A stretch of 64,000 bases of DNA from Nocardioides marmoribigeumensis (GTDB lineage Bacteria > Actinomycetota > Actinomycetes > Propionibacteriales > Nocardioidaceae), in the NCBI RefSeq assembly GCF_031458325.1, contig NZ_JAVDYG010000001.1, positions 2,542,001-2,606,000 on the forward strand. Direction: 5' to 3'. Positions 33,222-41,499 of the stretch are shown piece by piece. Both the position numbers and the translations under genes were made by a program. Numbering within the stretch: position 1 is the stretch's first letter; each line of letters opens with the position of its first letter. The notes beneath the pieces were generated by a model that was not told the origin of the DNA, ran no database searches, and was given only the letters and a program-made list of their open reading frames with translations.

Positions 33222-34435
33222 TACTCCACCCCCACGGCCAGGGTCACCCGCACCACCCAGTCCGGGTCGGTGAGGCGCTCGGCGTACAGCTCGCGCAGCT
33301 GGCCCATGCGGTAGCGCACCGTCTGCGGGTGCACGAACAGCTCCGCCGCCATGTCCTCGCGCCGGCCCTGGTGGCGCACCCAGGCCCGCAGGGTCTCCTC
33401 GAGCTTGTCAGCGGCCGCCGGCCGGAGGTCCTGCAGCGGGGCGAGCACCTGGGTGCGCAGGTCCTGTCGGGCGGCGGGGTCGGCGGACAGCACGAGCCGG
33501 TCGAGGTGGTCCTCGGTGTCGACCGTGGCCACGCGCGCCGCCGCCCCGTCGGCGTCACCGAGCAGACGCACGACGCGCAGCGCGCGCTCCAGCGACCGCC
33601 GCGCCTCGCTCCACGGCAGGGTCGGGCCGACCACCGCTCCGCGGTCGGCCAGCCCGCGCACGAGGGCCGCCCGTGCGTCCTGGGCCCGGCCGGGGACGAG
33701 CAGCACGGTGAGGTCCGGGAGGTCCTCGAGGTCCGGCACCTGCTCGGTGGCCTGGAGCGTGGCCGCGTCGAGCTGCCCGAGTGCCGCGCGGACCCGTGAC
33801 TCGGGGAGCACCACGGCGGTGAGCACGTCCGGGACCACCCACTCCGCGCGGTGGGCGTGGCTCTCGAGGTCGGTCGCGGGGTCGCCGCGCAGGAGCGCCT
33901 GGGCGAGCCGCTCGAGGTAGCGCAGGCGCACCCGGCCCGTCCTGGCCAGCTCGTCGGCGTGCCCGGCGGCGCTCGCCGCGGACAGCTCGTCGATGTAGTC
34001 GAAGACCAGCTCGGCGAACGACGCGATGGCCCCGGCCGGCACCGAGGCGGACACCGCGGCCCGGCTCAGGTCGCGCCACGCCACGCGGGCCCCGACGCGA
34101 TAGGCGCTGAGCAGCGCCTCCATCGACCGCCCGCTGCGGGCCTCGCCGCGGCCCAGGGCGTACGCCGCGTCCCAGACCCGCTCGAAGGACCCCTCGCCGG
34201 CGGGCTGGCTGGCGGCCAGGTCGAGGAAGCCGCCGAGGGCGAGCGTCACCGCGGTCTCGATGGTGCGGCCCATCTCGCCGCGGAACGGGTCGGCGTACTC
34301 CGGCACCTCGCTGCGGATCGCGACCACGACCTCGCCGCCGGTCCTGGCCAGCTCGGCGCGCATGGCCGCGATCACCTCCGGGGAGACCTCGAAGTGGGGG
34401 AGGTCACGAGGGGATCGGGGTTCACGGGTCGCCAT
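33221..34435 (-). CDS. PucR-type helix-turn-helix transcriptional regulator
   Basis: 404 residues. The N-terminal region (~10-170) is a RsbRD-N-like domain (VAIRSEVPEYADP, TIETAVTLALGGFLDL, LLSAYRVGARVAWRDL). The C-terminus is a PucR HTH-30 domain (KLEETLRAWVRHQGRREDMAAELFVHPQTVRYRMGQLRELY). It is divergent from the ferredoxin reductase and desaturase genes. An inverted repeat at 34455-34473 lies in the gap. Start at 34435 is chosen; an in-frame ATG at 34453 would add 6 residues and neither has a clear ribosome binding site. It likely regulates the neighbouring desaturation system. Confidence 0.85.
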   Translation of the reverse strand: MATREPRSPRDLPHFEVSPEVIAAMRAELARTGGEVVVAIRSEVPEYADPFRGEMGRTIETAVTLALGGFLDLAASQPAGEGSFERVWDAAYALGRGEARSGRSMEALLSAYRVGARVAWRDLSRAAVSASVPAGAIASFAELVFDYIDELSAASAAGHADELARTGRVRLRYLERLAQALLRGDPATDLESHAHRAEWVVPDVLTAVVLPESRVRAALGQLDAATLQATEQVPDLEDLPDLTVLLVPGRAQDARAALVRGLADRGAVVGPTLPWSEARRSLERALRVVRLLGDADGAAARVATVDTEDHLDRLVLSADPAARQDLRTQVLAPLQDLRPAAADKLEETLRAWVRHQGRREDMAAELFVHPQTVRYRMGQLRELYAERLTDPDWVVRVTLAVGVE

Positions 34436-34454
34436 GGGTCGATGATGCCCCATC

Positions 34455-34473
34455 TTTGTTCGGAGAGGACAAA
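34455..34473. promoter_or_regulatory. Inverted repeat, candidate PucR operator
   Basis: TTTGTTC (34455-34461) and GGACAAA (34467-34473) form 7-bp arms with one mismatch around 5 bp. It lies between divergent pucR and the ferredoxin reductase gene. Assignment to PucR rests on position only. Confidence 0.45.
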
Positions 34474-34537
34474 AGTGATGGGTGGCTTCACAGGTACAGG
34501 TCATGCGATTGCGTCCGCAGTACAGCAGTCTGGTGAC

Positions 34538-35653
34538 ATGACGACGACCGCACCCTCGCCGGCGCCCACCCTGCGCCTGCGTGACCGCGTCCTGCGGGCC
34601 GCCGAGGCGATCACCACCCCCCTGCTCCCCGACGACTACCTCGACCTGATCGCGCCCCTGCGACCAGGAGCCGACCTGCGCGGTCGGATCGAGTCGGTGC
34701 AGCCGGAGACTGCCGACGCGGCCACGCTGGTGATCCGGCCGGGCGCCGACTGGGCCGGGCACGTCCCCGGGCAGTACGTGCGGATCGGCGTCGACGTCGA
34801 CGGCGTGCGCCGCTGGCGCGCCTACTCGCTCACCCACGGGCCGCGCGCCGACGGCCGCATCACGGTCACGGTCAAGGCGGTCCCGGACGGGATCGTGAGC
34901 AACTACCTGGTCCACCGGGTCCGGGTCGGCACGATGGTGCACCTGGAGCAGGCGGCCGGCGAGTTCGTGCTGCCCGCTGCGCCGGCGAAGCTGCTCATGG
35001 TCACCGCGGGATCCGGCGTCACCCCGGTGATCGGCATGCTGCGCAACCTCTTCCCGTCCACGGACGACGGCGTCCTGCTCCCGGCCCGCAGCGCGGGCTA
35101 CGACATCGTCGTGGTGCACGTCGCCCCCTCGGAACCGCAGTCGATCTTCCTCGACGACCTGCGCGCCCTCGAGCGGGCGGGAGCGATCGAGCTCGTGCCG
35201 CGCTACGACGACGTCCACGGCGTGCTCGACGTCGACGACCTGCGCTCGCTCGTCAGCGACCTCGACGAGCGCACCACGCTGGCCTGCGGGCCCGGTGGGT
35301 TGCTGGACGCGATGGCCACCCACCACGAGGAGCGCGGGCTGCCGCTGCTCGTCGAGCTGTTCCGGCTGACCCCGACCGCCACCGGCGAGGGCGGCACCGT
35401 CACCTTCGGCCTCACCGGCACCACCGTCGACGCCGACGGCTCGACCCCGATCCTGGAGGCCGGCGAGGAAGTCGGCGTCCTCATGCCGAGCGGGTGCCGC
35501 ATGGGCATCTGCTTCGGCTGCGTCCTCCCCCTGCGCGAGGGGTCCGTCCGCGACCTCCGCACCGGTGAGGTCACCACCGCCTCCGAGGGCGACGGCGTGA
35601 AGGTGCAGACCTGCATCAGCGCGGCCGCCGGCCCCTGCCACCTCGACATCTGA
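34538..35653 (+). CDS. Ferredoxin reductase with C-terminal 2Fe-2S domain (desaturase electron donor)
   Basis: 371 residues: FAD-binding domain with the flavin motif RAYSL, an NAD(P)-binding domain (MVTAGSGVTPVIGMLRNLF and LACGPGGLLDAM), and a plant-type 2Fe-2S ferredoxin domain with CRMGICFGC (CX4CX2C) and a last cysteine in VQTCISA. Same layout as Rv3230c of M. tuberculosis, which passes NADPH electrons to the DesA3 desaturase. The desaturase gene follows 64 bp downstream, which supports that pairing. Confidence 0.92.
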   Translation: MTTTAPSPAPTLRLRDRVLRAAEAITTPLLPDDYLDLIAPLRPGADLRGRIESVQPETADAATLVIRPGADWAGHVPGQYVRIGVDVDGVRRWRAYSLTHGPRADGRITVTVKAVPDGIVSNYLVHRVRVGTMVHLEQAAGEFVLPAAPAKLLMVTAGSGVTPVIGMLRNLFPSTDDGVLLPARSAGYDIVVVHVAPSEPQSIFLDDLRALERAGAIELVPRYDDVHGVLDVDDLRSLVSDLDERTTLACGPGGLLDAMATHHEERGLPLLVELFRLTPTATGEGGTVTFGLTGTTVDADGSTPILEAGEEVGVLMPSGCRMGICFGCVLPLREGSVRDLRTGEVTTASEGDGVKVQTCISAAAGPCHLDI

Positions 35654-35660
35654 CCGACAC

Positions 35661-35684
35661 GGTGGTCGAGCCCGTCGAGACCAC
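35661..35684. repeat. Dispersed palindromic repeat (24 bp)
   Basis: Arms GGTGGTCGAGC and GTCGAGACCAC with a CC centre, between the reductase and desaturase genes of the same operon. A hairpin here could trim or attenuate the message between the two cistrons. Confidence 0.85.
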
Positions 35685-35717
35685 TTGTCGCACCCACAAG
35701 AAGCACAGGAGATCCTC

Positions 35718-36842
35718 ATGACCGTCCTGCAGAAGAAGGCCCACGACCCGATCGCCCACCTCTCCGAGGAGGACATCGAGCTGATCGGCAAGGAGCTCGA
35801 CGAGATCCGCGACTCGATCGTCGCCGACCGCGGCGAGCGCGACGCGGCGTACATCCGGCGCGTGATCAAGACCCAGCGCTACCTCGAGCTCGGCAGCCGC
35901 GCCGTCCTGCTCGGCTCGCTCTTCCCGCCCGCGTGGATCGCCGGCACGGTCGGCCTGAGCGTCGCCAAGATCCTCGACAACATGGAGATCGGGCACAACA
36001 TCATGCACGGCCAGTGGGACTGGATGCGTGACCCCAAGATCCACTCGACCACGTGGGAGTGGGACAACGTCTCGCCGGCCGCGCAGTGGAAGCACTCGCA
36101 CAACGAGCTGCACCACACCTACACGAACGTGATCGGCAAGGACAACGACCTCGGCTACGGCATCATGCGCGTCGACGAGGACCAGCGCTGGCACCCCGCC
36201 TACCTCGCGCAGCCGCTGTTCAACTTCATCAACGCCTGCTTCTTCGAGTACGGCATCGCCGCCTACGACCTCGAGCTCGGCAAGAACCTGCGCAAGGGCC
36301 GCCGCAACAAGCCGGAGTTCATCGCCCGCGCCAAGCAGGTCGGGCGGAAGATCCGCAGGCAGGTCACCAAGGACTACGTGCTGCACCCGCTGCTGAGCGG
36401 TCCGTCGTTCGTGCCCACGCTCGCGGCCAACGCCACCGCCAACTTCGTGCGCAACTGGTGGACGCACTCGGTGATCATGTGCGGTCACTTCCCCAACGGC
36501 GTCGAGACCTTCGAGCGCCGCTCGATCGTCGGCGAGACCCGCGGTGAGTGGTACGTCCGTCAGATGCTCGGCTCGGCGAACATCTCCGGCTCCCGGCTGA
36601 TGCACCTGATGACCGGCAACCTGAGCTACCAGATCGAGCACCACCTGTTCCCCGACCTCCCGAGCAACCGCTACCAGGAGATCGCCCCGCAGGTCCGCGA
36701 CCTGTTCGACCGCAACGGGCTGGCCTACACCACCGGGCCGCTGCCCAAGCAGGTCGCCTCGGCGTGGGCCAAGATCATCCGGCTCTCCCTGCCCAACGAC
36801 TCCTGGGTCAACAAGAGGCTCAGCCCCGCCCGCGCCGCCTGA
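35718..36842 (+). CDS. Membrane fatty acid (acyl-CoA) desaturase, DesA3-like
   Basis: 374 residues with the three histidine clusters of membrane desaturases: GHNIMH (H93, H97), HSHNELHH (H128, H132, H133) and QIEHH near residue 315-320. Hydrophobic hairpins lie between them. It inserts a cis double bond in long-chain acyl-CoA with O2 and electrons from the neighbouring reductase; DesA3 is a delta-9 stearoyl-CoA desaturase. The ATG at 35718 has AGGAG 8 bp upstream and is preferred to the in-frame start at 35685. Regulated, probably, by the adjacent PucR. Confidence 0.92.
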   Translation: MTVLQKKAHDPIAHLSEEDIELIGKELDEIRDSIVADRGERDAAYIRRVIKTQRYLELGSRAVLLGSLFPPAWIAGTVGLSVAKILDNMEIGHNIMHGQWDWMRDPKIHSTTWEWDNVSPAAQWKHSHNELHHTYTNVIGKDNDLGYGIMRVDEDQRWHPAYLAQPLFNFINACFFEYGIAAYDLELGKNLRKGRRNKPEFIARAKQVGRKIRRQVTKDYVLHPLLSGPSFVPTLAANATANFVRNWWTHSVIMCGHFPNGVETFERRSIVGETRGEWYVRQMLGSANISGSRLMHLMTGNLSYQIEHHLFPDLPSNRYQEIAPQVRDLFDRNGLAYTTGPLPKQVASAWAKIIRLSLPNDSWVNKRLSPARAA

Positions 36843-36843
36843 G

Positions 36844-36869
36844 GGCGCACGCCCGCGAGGGCGTACGCC
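36844..36869. terminator. Bidirectional hairpin between desaturase and thioesterase genes
   Basis: GGCGCACGCCC (36844-36854) and GGGCGTACGCC (36859-36869) pair at 10 of 11 positions around a GCGA loop, 1-2 bp after each of two convergent stop codons. Confidence 0.6.
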
Positions 36870-36871
36870 GG

Positions 36872-37276
36872 TCAGTCCTTGCGCAGGTTCTGGATCCGCA
36901 CCTGGCCCCGGGCCACGAGGCGGCCCTCGGTGTCGTGGGTCTCGACGACCCAGACCTGCTGCGAGCGGCCCTGGTGCACGGGGGTGCCGACCGAGGTCAT
37001 CTCGCCCTCGCGGACCGCGCGGTAGAAGTCGGTGGAGTTGTTGACCCCGACCACGCGCACCTCCGGACCGGCCCACAGGTGGGCGCCGATGCTGGCCAGG
37101 GTCTCGACGACGCTGCAGTGCACCCCGCCGTGGACGATGCCGAACGGCTGGTGGTGCTTGTCCGACGCGGTCCAGCGGGCGGCGATCCGCGAGCCGGTCA
37201 GCTCGGTGTACTCCATGCCGAGGTGGTCCATCCAGGGACCCATGAGGTCGGAGGCCGAGGTCACGTCGAGATCCAT
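36872..37276 (-). CDS. Hotdog-fold thioesterase (PaaI/MenI type)
   Basis: 134 residues, one hotdog domain with HHQPFGIVHGGVHCSVVETLAS, the substrate-binding/catalytic helix of PaaI-like thioesterases, followed by VVGVNNSTDFYRAVREGEM and VWVVETHDTEGRLVARGQVRI. It hydrolyses acyl-CoA; the substrate could be aromatic, or 1,4-dihydroxynaphthoyl-CoA in menaquinone synthesis. It is divergent from the SDR gene and convergent with the desaturase. Confidence 0.9.
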   Translation of the reverse strand: MDLDVTSASDLMGPWMDHLGMEYTELTGSRIAARWTASDKHHQPFGIVHGGVHCSVVETLASIGAHLWAGPEVRVVGVNNSTDFYRAVREGEMTSVGTPVHQGRSQQVWVVETHDTEGRLVARGQVRIQNLRKD

Positions 37277-37333
37277 GTCTCACATCGTAGGGAGGCCGTC
37301 GAGGCGCTTCCGCGCCGGTGGATCCTGGGGCCC

Positions 37334-38257
37334 ATGGCCACCTACGACTGGACCCCCGACCGGCTGCCGGACCTGAGCGGCCGGACGGCCGTGGTCACGG
37401 GGGGCAACTCGGGGATCGGCCTCCACACCGCTCTCGAGCTCGCGCGCCACGGCGCCGCGGTCACGCTCGCGTGCCGCAACACCGACAGCGCGGCCGAGGC
37501 GGCGCAGAGGATCCGCAGGGAGACCGGGGCGACCGCCGAGGTCGCTCGCCTCGACCTGTCGTCCCTGGCGAGCGTCGAGGAGTTCGCCGACCAGTGGCAG
37601 GGGCCGATCGACCTGCTGGTCAACAACGCCGGCGTGATGACCCCGCCGCGCTACCGCGAGACCGAGGACGGCTTCGAGCTCCAGCTCGGCACCAACCACC
37701 TCGGCCACTTCGCGCTGACCGGCCGGCTGCTCCCGGCGCTGCTGGAGGCGCCCGCGGCCCGGGTCGTGGCGGTCTCCTCGGTCGCGCACCACGCCGGGGC
37801 CGACGACCTGCTCGAGGCCAACCCGCGCTCGTCGTACTCCCCGCAGCGCGCCTACGGCAACTCCAAGCTGGCCAACATCCTGTTCGCCGACGAGCTCCAG
37901 CGTCAGGCCGCCGCGCACGGGGCGAGCCTCACCGCGGCGGCCGCGCACCCCGGCGTCGCGCACACCAACCTGGTCACCTCCAGCGACGGCCTCGGGGCGA
38001 TCCCCGGGGTGAAGCACGTCGCGCCGCTGTTCCTCAAGCTGGTCTTCCAGTCCGCGGCCAAGGGGGCCTGGGGCCCGCTCTACGCCGCGACCGAGGCCGA
38101 GCCCGGCTCCTACACCGGCCCGCAGCGCATGCGCGAGCAGCGCGGACCGGTCGGTCCGGCGCGACGCCAGCGTCGTGCCCGTGACGAGCAGCTCGCCAAG
38201 GACCTCTGGGCGCTCAGCGAGGAGAAGACGGGCGTGACCTACGCCTGGCCCGCCTGA
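37334..38257 (+). CDS. Short-chain dehydrogenase/reductase
   Basis: 307 residues, classical SDR with the TGGNSGIG cofactor motif, NNAGVM, catalytic serine in VAVSSVAHH and YGNSK active-site pair. The long N-terminus (WTPDRLPDLSGRTAVVTG) and C-terminal extension are typical of the retinol dehydrogenase-like/WW-oxidoreductase group. Likely NADP-dependent oxidoreduction of a carbonyl or alcohol, substrate unknown. Overlaps the FMN reductase gene tail by 19 bp in convergent orientation. Confidence 0.9.
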   Translation: MATYDWTPDRLPDLSGRTAVVTGGNSGIGLHTALELARHGAAVTLACRNTDSAAEAAQRIRRETGATAEVARLDLSSLASVEEFADQWQGPIDLLVNNAGVMTPPRYRETEDGFELQLGTNHLGHFALTGRLLPALLEAPAARVVAVSSVAHHAGADDLLEANPRSSYSPQRAYGNSKLANILFADELQRQAAAHGASLTAAAAHPGVAHTNLVTSSDGLGAIPGVKHVAPLFLKLVFQSAAKGAWGPLYAATEAEPGSYTGPQRMREQRGPVGPARRQRRARDEQLAKDLWALSEEKTGVTYAWPA

Positions 38258-38841
38258 CGCAGCAGCTGGTCGAACGAGGTGACCTCGGGGTCCTCGTCCC
38301 GGCGCGCCGGTGCGGCTCCCCACGCGGCCACGAGCTCGTCGGCCGCGCGGGAGATCCGGGGTGCCAGCGCGTGCTCGGCGGACCCGAAGTCGTCGGTCGC
38401 CGCGAACACACCGGTCGGCACGACCGCGGCGCGCAGGTAGGCGAACAGCGGACGCATGGCGTGGTCGATCACCAGCGAGTGCCGCGCGGTGCCGGCGGTC
38501 GCGCCGAGCAGCGTCGGCAGGCCCGCGAGCGCGTCCTTCTCGACCACGTCGAAGAAGGTCTTGAACAAGCCGGAGTAGGACGCGGAGAAGACCGGGGTGA
38601 CCGCGACGAGCCCGTCGGCGCGGGTGACGGTCGACAGCGCCGCCTCGAGGGTCGGGGAGGGGAACCCGGTCGCCAGGTGGTCGGCGAGGTCGCGGGCCAG
38701 CGGCCGGAGCTCCACCTGCTCCACCAGGACCGACCCGTCCGCCGCCGCGACGACGGCGGCGGACAGCCGGTCGGCGAGCAACCGGGTCGACGAGGGCTGG
38801 GAGAGGCCGGCGCTGACGACGGCGAGGGTGCGGGTGGTCAT
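38239..38841 (-). CDS. NAD(P)H-dependent FMN reductase, CE1759-type partner of the LLM enzyme
   Basis: 200 residues with a flavodoxin-like fold: TLAVVSAGLSQPSSTRLLADRL at the FMN phosphate loop, GLVAVTPVFSASYSGLFKTFFDVVEKDALAG around the flavin, then SLVIDHAMRPLFAYLRA. It overlaps the LLM gene by ATGA, so both are made together; I recall this two-gene arrangement as the LLM_duo CE1758/CE1759 pair. It would supply reduced FMN to the monooxygenase. Confidence 0.9.
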   Translation of the reverse strand: MTTRTLAVVSAGLSQPSSTRLLADRLSAAVVAAADGSVLVEQVELRPLARDLADHLATGFPSPTLEAALSTVTRADGLVAVTPVFSASYSGLFKTFFDVVEKDALAGLPTLLGATAGTARHSLVIDHAMRPLFAYLRAAVVPTGVFAATDDFGSAEHALAPRISRAADELVAAWGAAPARRDEDPEVTSFDQLLRQAGQA

Positions 38842-39935
38842 CGGGCGCCCACCAGGCCCTGGTCCGCGGCCACGAGGGAGGCGTGCGTGGGTGCGTCGGG
38901 GACGTCGGCCCCGCGGCCCTCGGCGAAGCCGGCACGCAGGTCGGGCAGGATCTCGCCGAGCAGGTCCAGCTGCTCGAGCACGGTCGTGAGCGGCAGGCCG
39001 GCGTGGTCGACGAGGAACAGCTGTCGCTGGTAGTCGCCGACGTACTCCCGGAAGCCGAGCGTGCGCTCGAGCACCTGCTGGGGCGACCCGACGGTGAGCG
39101 GGGTCTGCTCGGTGAACTCCTCCAAGGACGGGCCGTGGCCGTAGACCGGGGCGTTGTCGAAGTACGGCCGGAACTCCCGCACCGCGTCCTGGCTGTTGCG
39201 GCGCATGAAGAACTGGCCGCCGAGCCCGACGATCGCCTGCTCGGGCGTCCCGTGGCCGTAGTGCGCGAAGCGGCGGCGGTAGAGCTGGACCATCCGCTGC
39301 GTGTGGGACGCGGGCCAGAAGATGTGGTTGGAGAAGAACCCGTCGCCGTAGTAGGCCGCCTGCTCGGCGATCTCGGGGGAGCGGATCGAGCCGTGCCACA
39401 CGAACGGGGGTACGCCGTCCAGCGGTCGCGGGGTGCTGGTGAAGCCCTGCAGCGGGGTGCGGAAGCGGCCCTCCCAGTCCACCACGTCCTCGCGCCAGAG
39501 CCGGTGGAGCAGGTGGTAGTTCTCGACCGCCAGCGCGATGCCCTCACGGATGTCCTTGCCGAACCAGGGGTAGACCGGCCCGGTGTTGCCGCGCCCCAGC
39601 ATGAGGTCGGTGCGGCCGTCGGAGAGGTGCTGCAGGGTCGCGTAGTCCTCGGCGATGCGCACCGGGTCGGTCGTGGTGATCAAGGTCGTCGAGGTGGACA
39701 GGATGATCCGCTCGGTGAGCGCCGCGACGTGCGCGAGCATCGTCGTGGGGGCGGACGCCACGAAGGGCGGGTTGTGGTGCTGGCCCCACGCGAAGACGTC
39801 GAGCCCGATCTCCTCGGCCTTCTGCGCGATCGCGACGGTCGCCTTGAGGCGCTCGTGCTCGGTCGGGGTGCGGCCGGTCGTCGGGTCGGGCGTCACGTCG
39901 CTGACGCTGAAGATCCCGAGCTGCATCTGGGACAT
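38838..39935 (-). CDS. LLM class flavin-dependent monooxygenase (CE1758 type)
   Basis: 365 residues, bacterial luciferase-like TIM barrel: MQLGIFSVSDVTPDPTTG at the start, GLDVFAWGQHHNPPFVASAP, GNTGPVYPWFGKD, and LVVAADQGLV at the C-terminal end. It would oxygenate an unknown substrate with FMNH2 and O2. The ATG at 39935 has AAGGAG 5 bp upstream and is preferred to an in-frame start at 39965. The operator TTGACGTGTCAA ends 15 bp before it and matches the marR-yceI operators, so this pair probably belongs to that MarR regulon. Confidence 0.92.
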   Translation of the reverse strand: MSQMQLGIFSVSDVTPDPTTGRTPTEHERLKATVAIAQKAEEIGLDVFAWGQHHNPPFVASAPTTMLAHVAALTERIILSTSTTLITTTDPVRIAEDYATLQHLSDGRTDLMLGRGNTGPVYPWFGKDIREGIALAVENYHLLHRLWREDVVDWEGRFRTPLQGFTSTPRPLDGVPPFVWHGSIRSPEIAEQAAYYGDGFFSNHIFWPASHTQRMVQLYRRRFAHYGHGTPEQAIVGLGGQFFMRRNSQDAVREFRPYFDNAPVYGHGPSLEEFTEQTPLTVGSPQQVLERTLGFREYVGDYQRQLFLVDHAGLPLTTVLEQLDLLGEILPDLRAGFAEGRGADVPDAPTHASLVAADQGLVGAR

Positions 39936-39949
39936 GGGCACTCCTTGGA

Positions 39950-39961
39950 TTGACGTGTCAA
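39950..39961 (-). promoter_or_regulatory. MarR-type operator upstream of the LLM/FMN reductase pair
   Basis: TTGACGTGTCAA; on the gene's strand the extended sequence is GGTTGACACGTCAATCC, almost identical to site 1 of the marR-yceI intergenic (GTTGACACGTCAC). It lies 15 bp before the LLM start codon. Confidence 0.7.
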
Positions 39962-40009
39962 CCATCTCAACAGCGTCGGCCGTACGAGCATTCCACCCTG
40001 CCGCAGAAC

Positions 40010-40023
40010 TAGAACACGTTCTA
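40010..40023 (+). promoter_or_regulatory. Perfect KstR-like operator upstream of the KstD-like gene
   Basis: TAGAACACGTTCTA, an uninterrupted 14-bp palindrome with full match to TnnAACnnGTTnnA, within AACTAGAACACGTTCTACG. It ends 10 bp before the GTG start of the flavoprotein. Confidence 0.8.
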
Positions 40024-40033
40024 CGATGGGCCG

Positions 40034-41497
40034 GTGAGCGTCGAGATCCCCGCCCCCGTGCCCGTCGACTCCGTCGCCGAGTGGAGCGACGAGGTGGACG
40101 TCCTCGTGCTCGGCGCCGGCATGGCCGGGGTGAGCGCCGCCCTCGAGGCCGCCCGGGCCGGGGCGCGCGTCCTGGTCGTCGACAAGGGCGGCCCCGGCAC
40201 GTGCACGACCGCGATGGCCGGTGGCCACTTCTACCTCGGCGGCGGCACCGCGGTGCAGCAGGCCACCGGCTTCGAGGACACCCCGACCGAGATGGCGACG
40301 TACCTCCAGGCGGTCAGCCCCGACGCCGACCCCGCCAAGATCCAGGCCTACTGCGAGGACTCCCCGGAGCACTTCGACTGGCTCGAGGGGCTCGGGTTCG
40401 AGTTCGAGCGCAGCTACTACCCCGAGAAGGCCGTGGTCCAGCCCGGCACCCAGGGGCTGATGTACACCGGTTCCGAGAAGGCCTGGCCGTACGCCGAGCA
40501 GGCGCGCCCGGCGCCCCGCGGCCACAAGGTGCCGGTCCCCGGCGACACCGGGGGAGCCGCGATGGTGGTGAGCCTCGCGGTCGAGCGGCTCACCGAGCTC
40601 GGGGTCGAGGTGCGCTACGACACCGGCGCGACGGCGCTGGTCACCGACGGCGAGCGGGTCGTCGGCGCCACCTGGCGGCGGTTCACCGAGCAGGGCGCGA
40701 TCCGGGCGCGCGCGGTCGTGATCGCCGCCGGCGGCTTCGTGATGAACCAGGAGATGATCGACTTCTACGCCCCGCGCCTGCAGGCGCTGGTCGCGAAGGG
40801 CATGCCCCTGGGCAACTCCCACGACGACGGTCTCGGCATCCGGCTGGGCGTCTCCGTCGGAGGGCTGCTCGAGCACATGGAGGGTGCCTTCTTCACCGCG
40901 CCGTTCTACCCGCCCGGCCGGCACGTGTTCGGGATCGTGGTCAACGCCGAGGGCCGGCGCATCGTCAACGAGGACGGCTACCACTCCCGCACCGCGAGCG
41001 CGGTGTTCGAGCAGCCCGGCCAGACCGGCTACCTGATCCTCGACTCCGAGACCATCGGCGAGCCCTACTACCACCTGACCCCGCTGATCGACGGCTGGGA
41101 CACCATCGAGGAGATGGAGGCCGGCCTCGGCATCCCGGCGGGCAACCTGCAGGCCACCCTGGCGTCGTACAACGAGCACGCGGCGCGCGGTGAGGACCCC
41201 GAGCACCACAAGGCGAAGGAGTGGCTCACGCCGCTCGACAAGGGCCCGTGGGGTGCCTTCGACCTCTCCCCGGGCAAGGCGTTCTACGCCGGGTTCACCC
41301 TGGGTGGGCTGCGGGTCAGCATCGACGGGGAGGTGCTCGACGGCTCCGGCGATCCGGTCCCGGGCGTCTACTCCGTCGGCGCGGGCGCGTCCAACATCGC
41401 CCTCGACGGCGCCGGCTACAGCTCCGGCACCCAGCTCGGCGAGGCGTCGTACTTCGGGCGGCGGGCGGGGCGCCACGCGGCGGCACGCACCCGCTGA
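40034..41497 (+). CDS. FAD-binding dehydrogenase, 3-ketosteroid dehydrogenase/fumarate reductase flavoprotein family
   Basis: 487 residues. Begins with DVLVLGAGMAGVSAALEAARAGARVLVVDKG, the FAD-binding_2 motif, and ends with GVYSVGAGASNIALDGAGYSSGTQLGEASYFGRRAG, the usual C-terminal FAD motif. The middle has AAGGFVMNQEMIDFYAP. The family includes 3-ketosteroid-delta-1-dehydrogenase (KstD), fumarate reductase and urocanate reductase. The perfect KstR-like operator 10 bp upstream argues for steroid metabolism, but the catalytic tyrosines of KstD cannot be mapped with certainty. GTG start. Confidence 0.88.
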   Translation: MSVEIPAPVPVDSVAEWSDEVDVLVLGAGMAGVSAALEAARAGARVLVVDKGGPGTCTTAMAGGHFYLGGGTAVQQATGFEDTPTEMATYLQAVSPDADPAKIQAYCEDSPEHFDWLEGLGFEFERSYYPEKAVVQPGTQGLMYTGSEKAWPYAEQARPAPRGHKVPVPGDTGGAAMVVSLAVERLTELGVEVRYDTGATALVTDGERVVGATWRRFTEQGAIRARAVVIAAGGFVMNQEMIDFYAPRLQALVAKGMPLGNSHDDGLGIRLGVSVGGLLEHMEGAFFTAPFYPPGRHVFGIVVNAEGRRIVNEDGYHSRTASAVFEQPGQTGYLILDSETIGEPYYHLTPLIDGWDTIEEMEAGLGIPAGNLQATLASYNEHAARGEDPEHHKAKEWLTPLDKGPWGAFDLSPGKAFYAGFTLGGLRVSIDGEVLDGSGDPVPGVYSVGAGASNIALDGAGYSSGTQLGEASYFGRRAGRHAAARTR

Positions 41498-41499
41498 CC

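Noticed and set aside
34474-34500. GTGA...TCAC pair (GTGATGGGTGGCTTCAC) as a CRP site before the ferredoxin reductase
   Set aside because: The spacer is 9 bp rather than the 6 bp between GTGA and TCAC of a CRP site.
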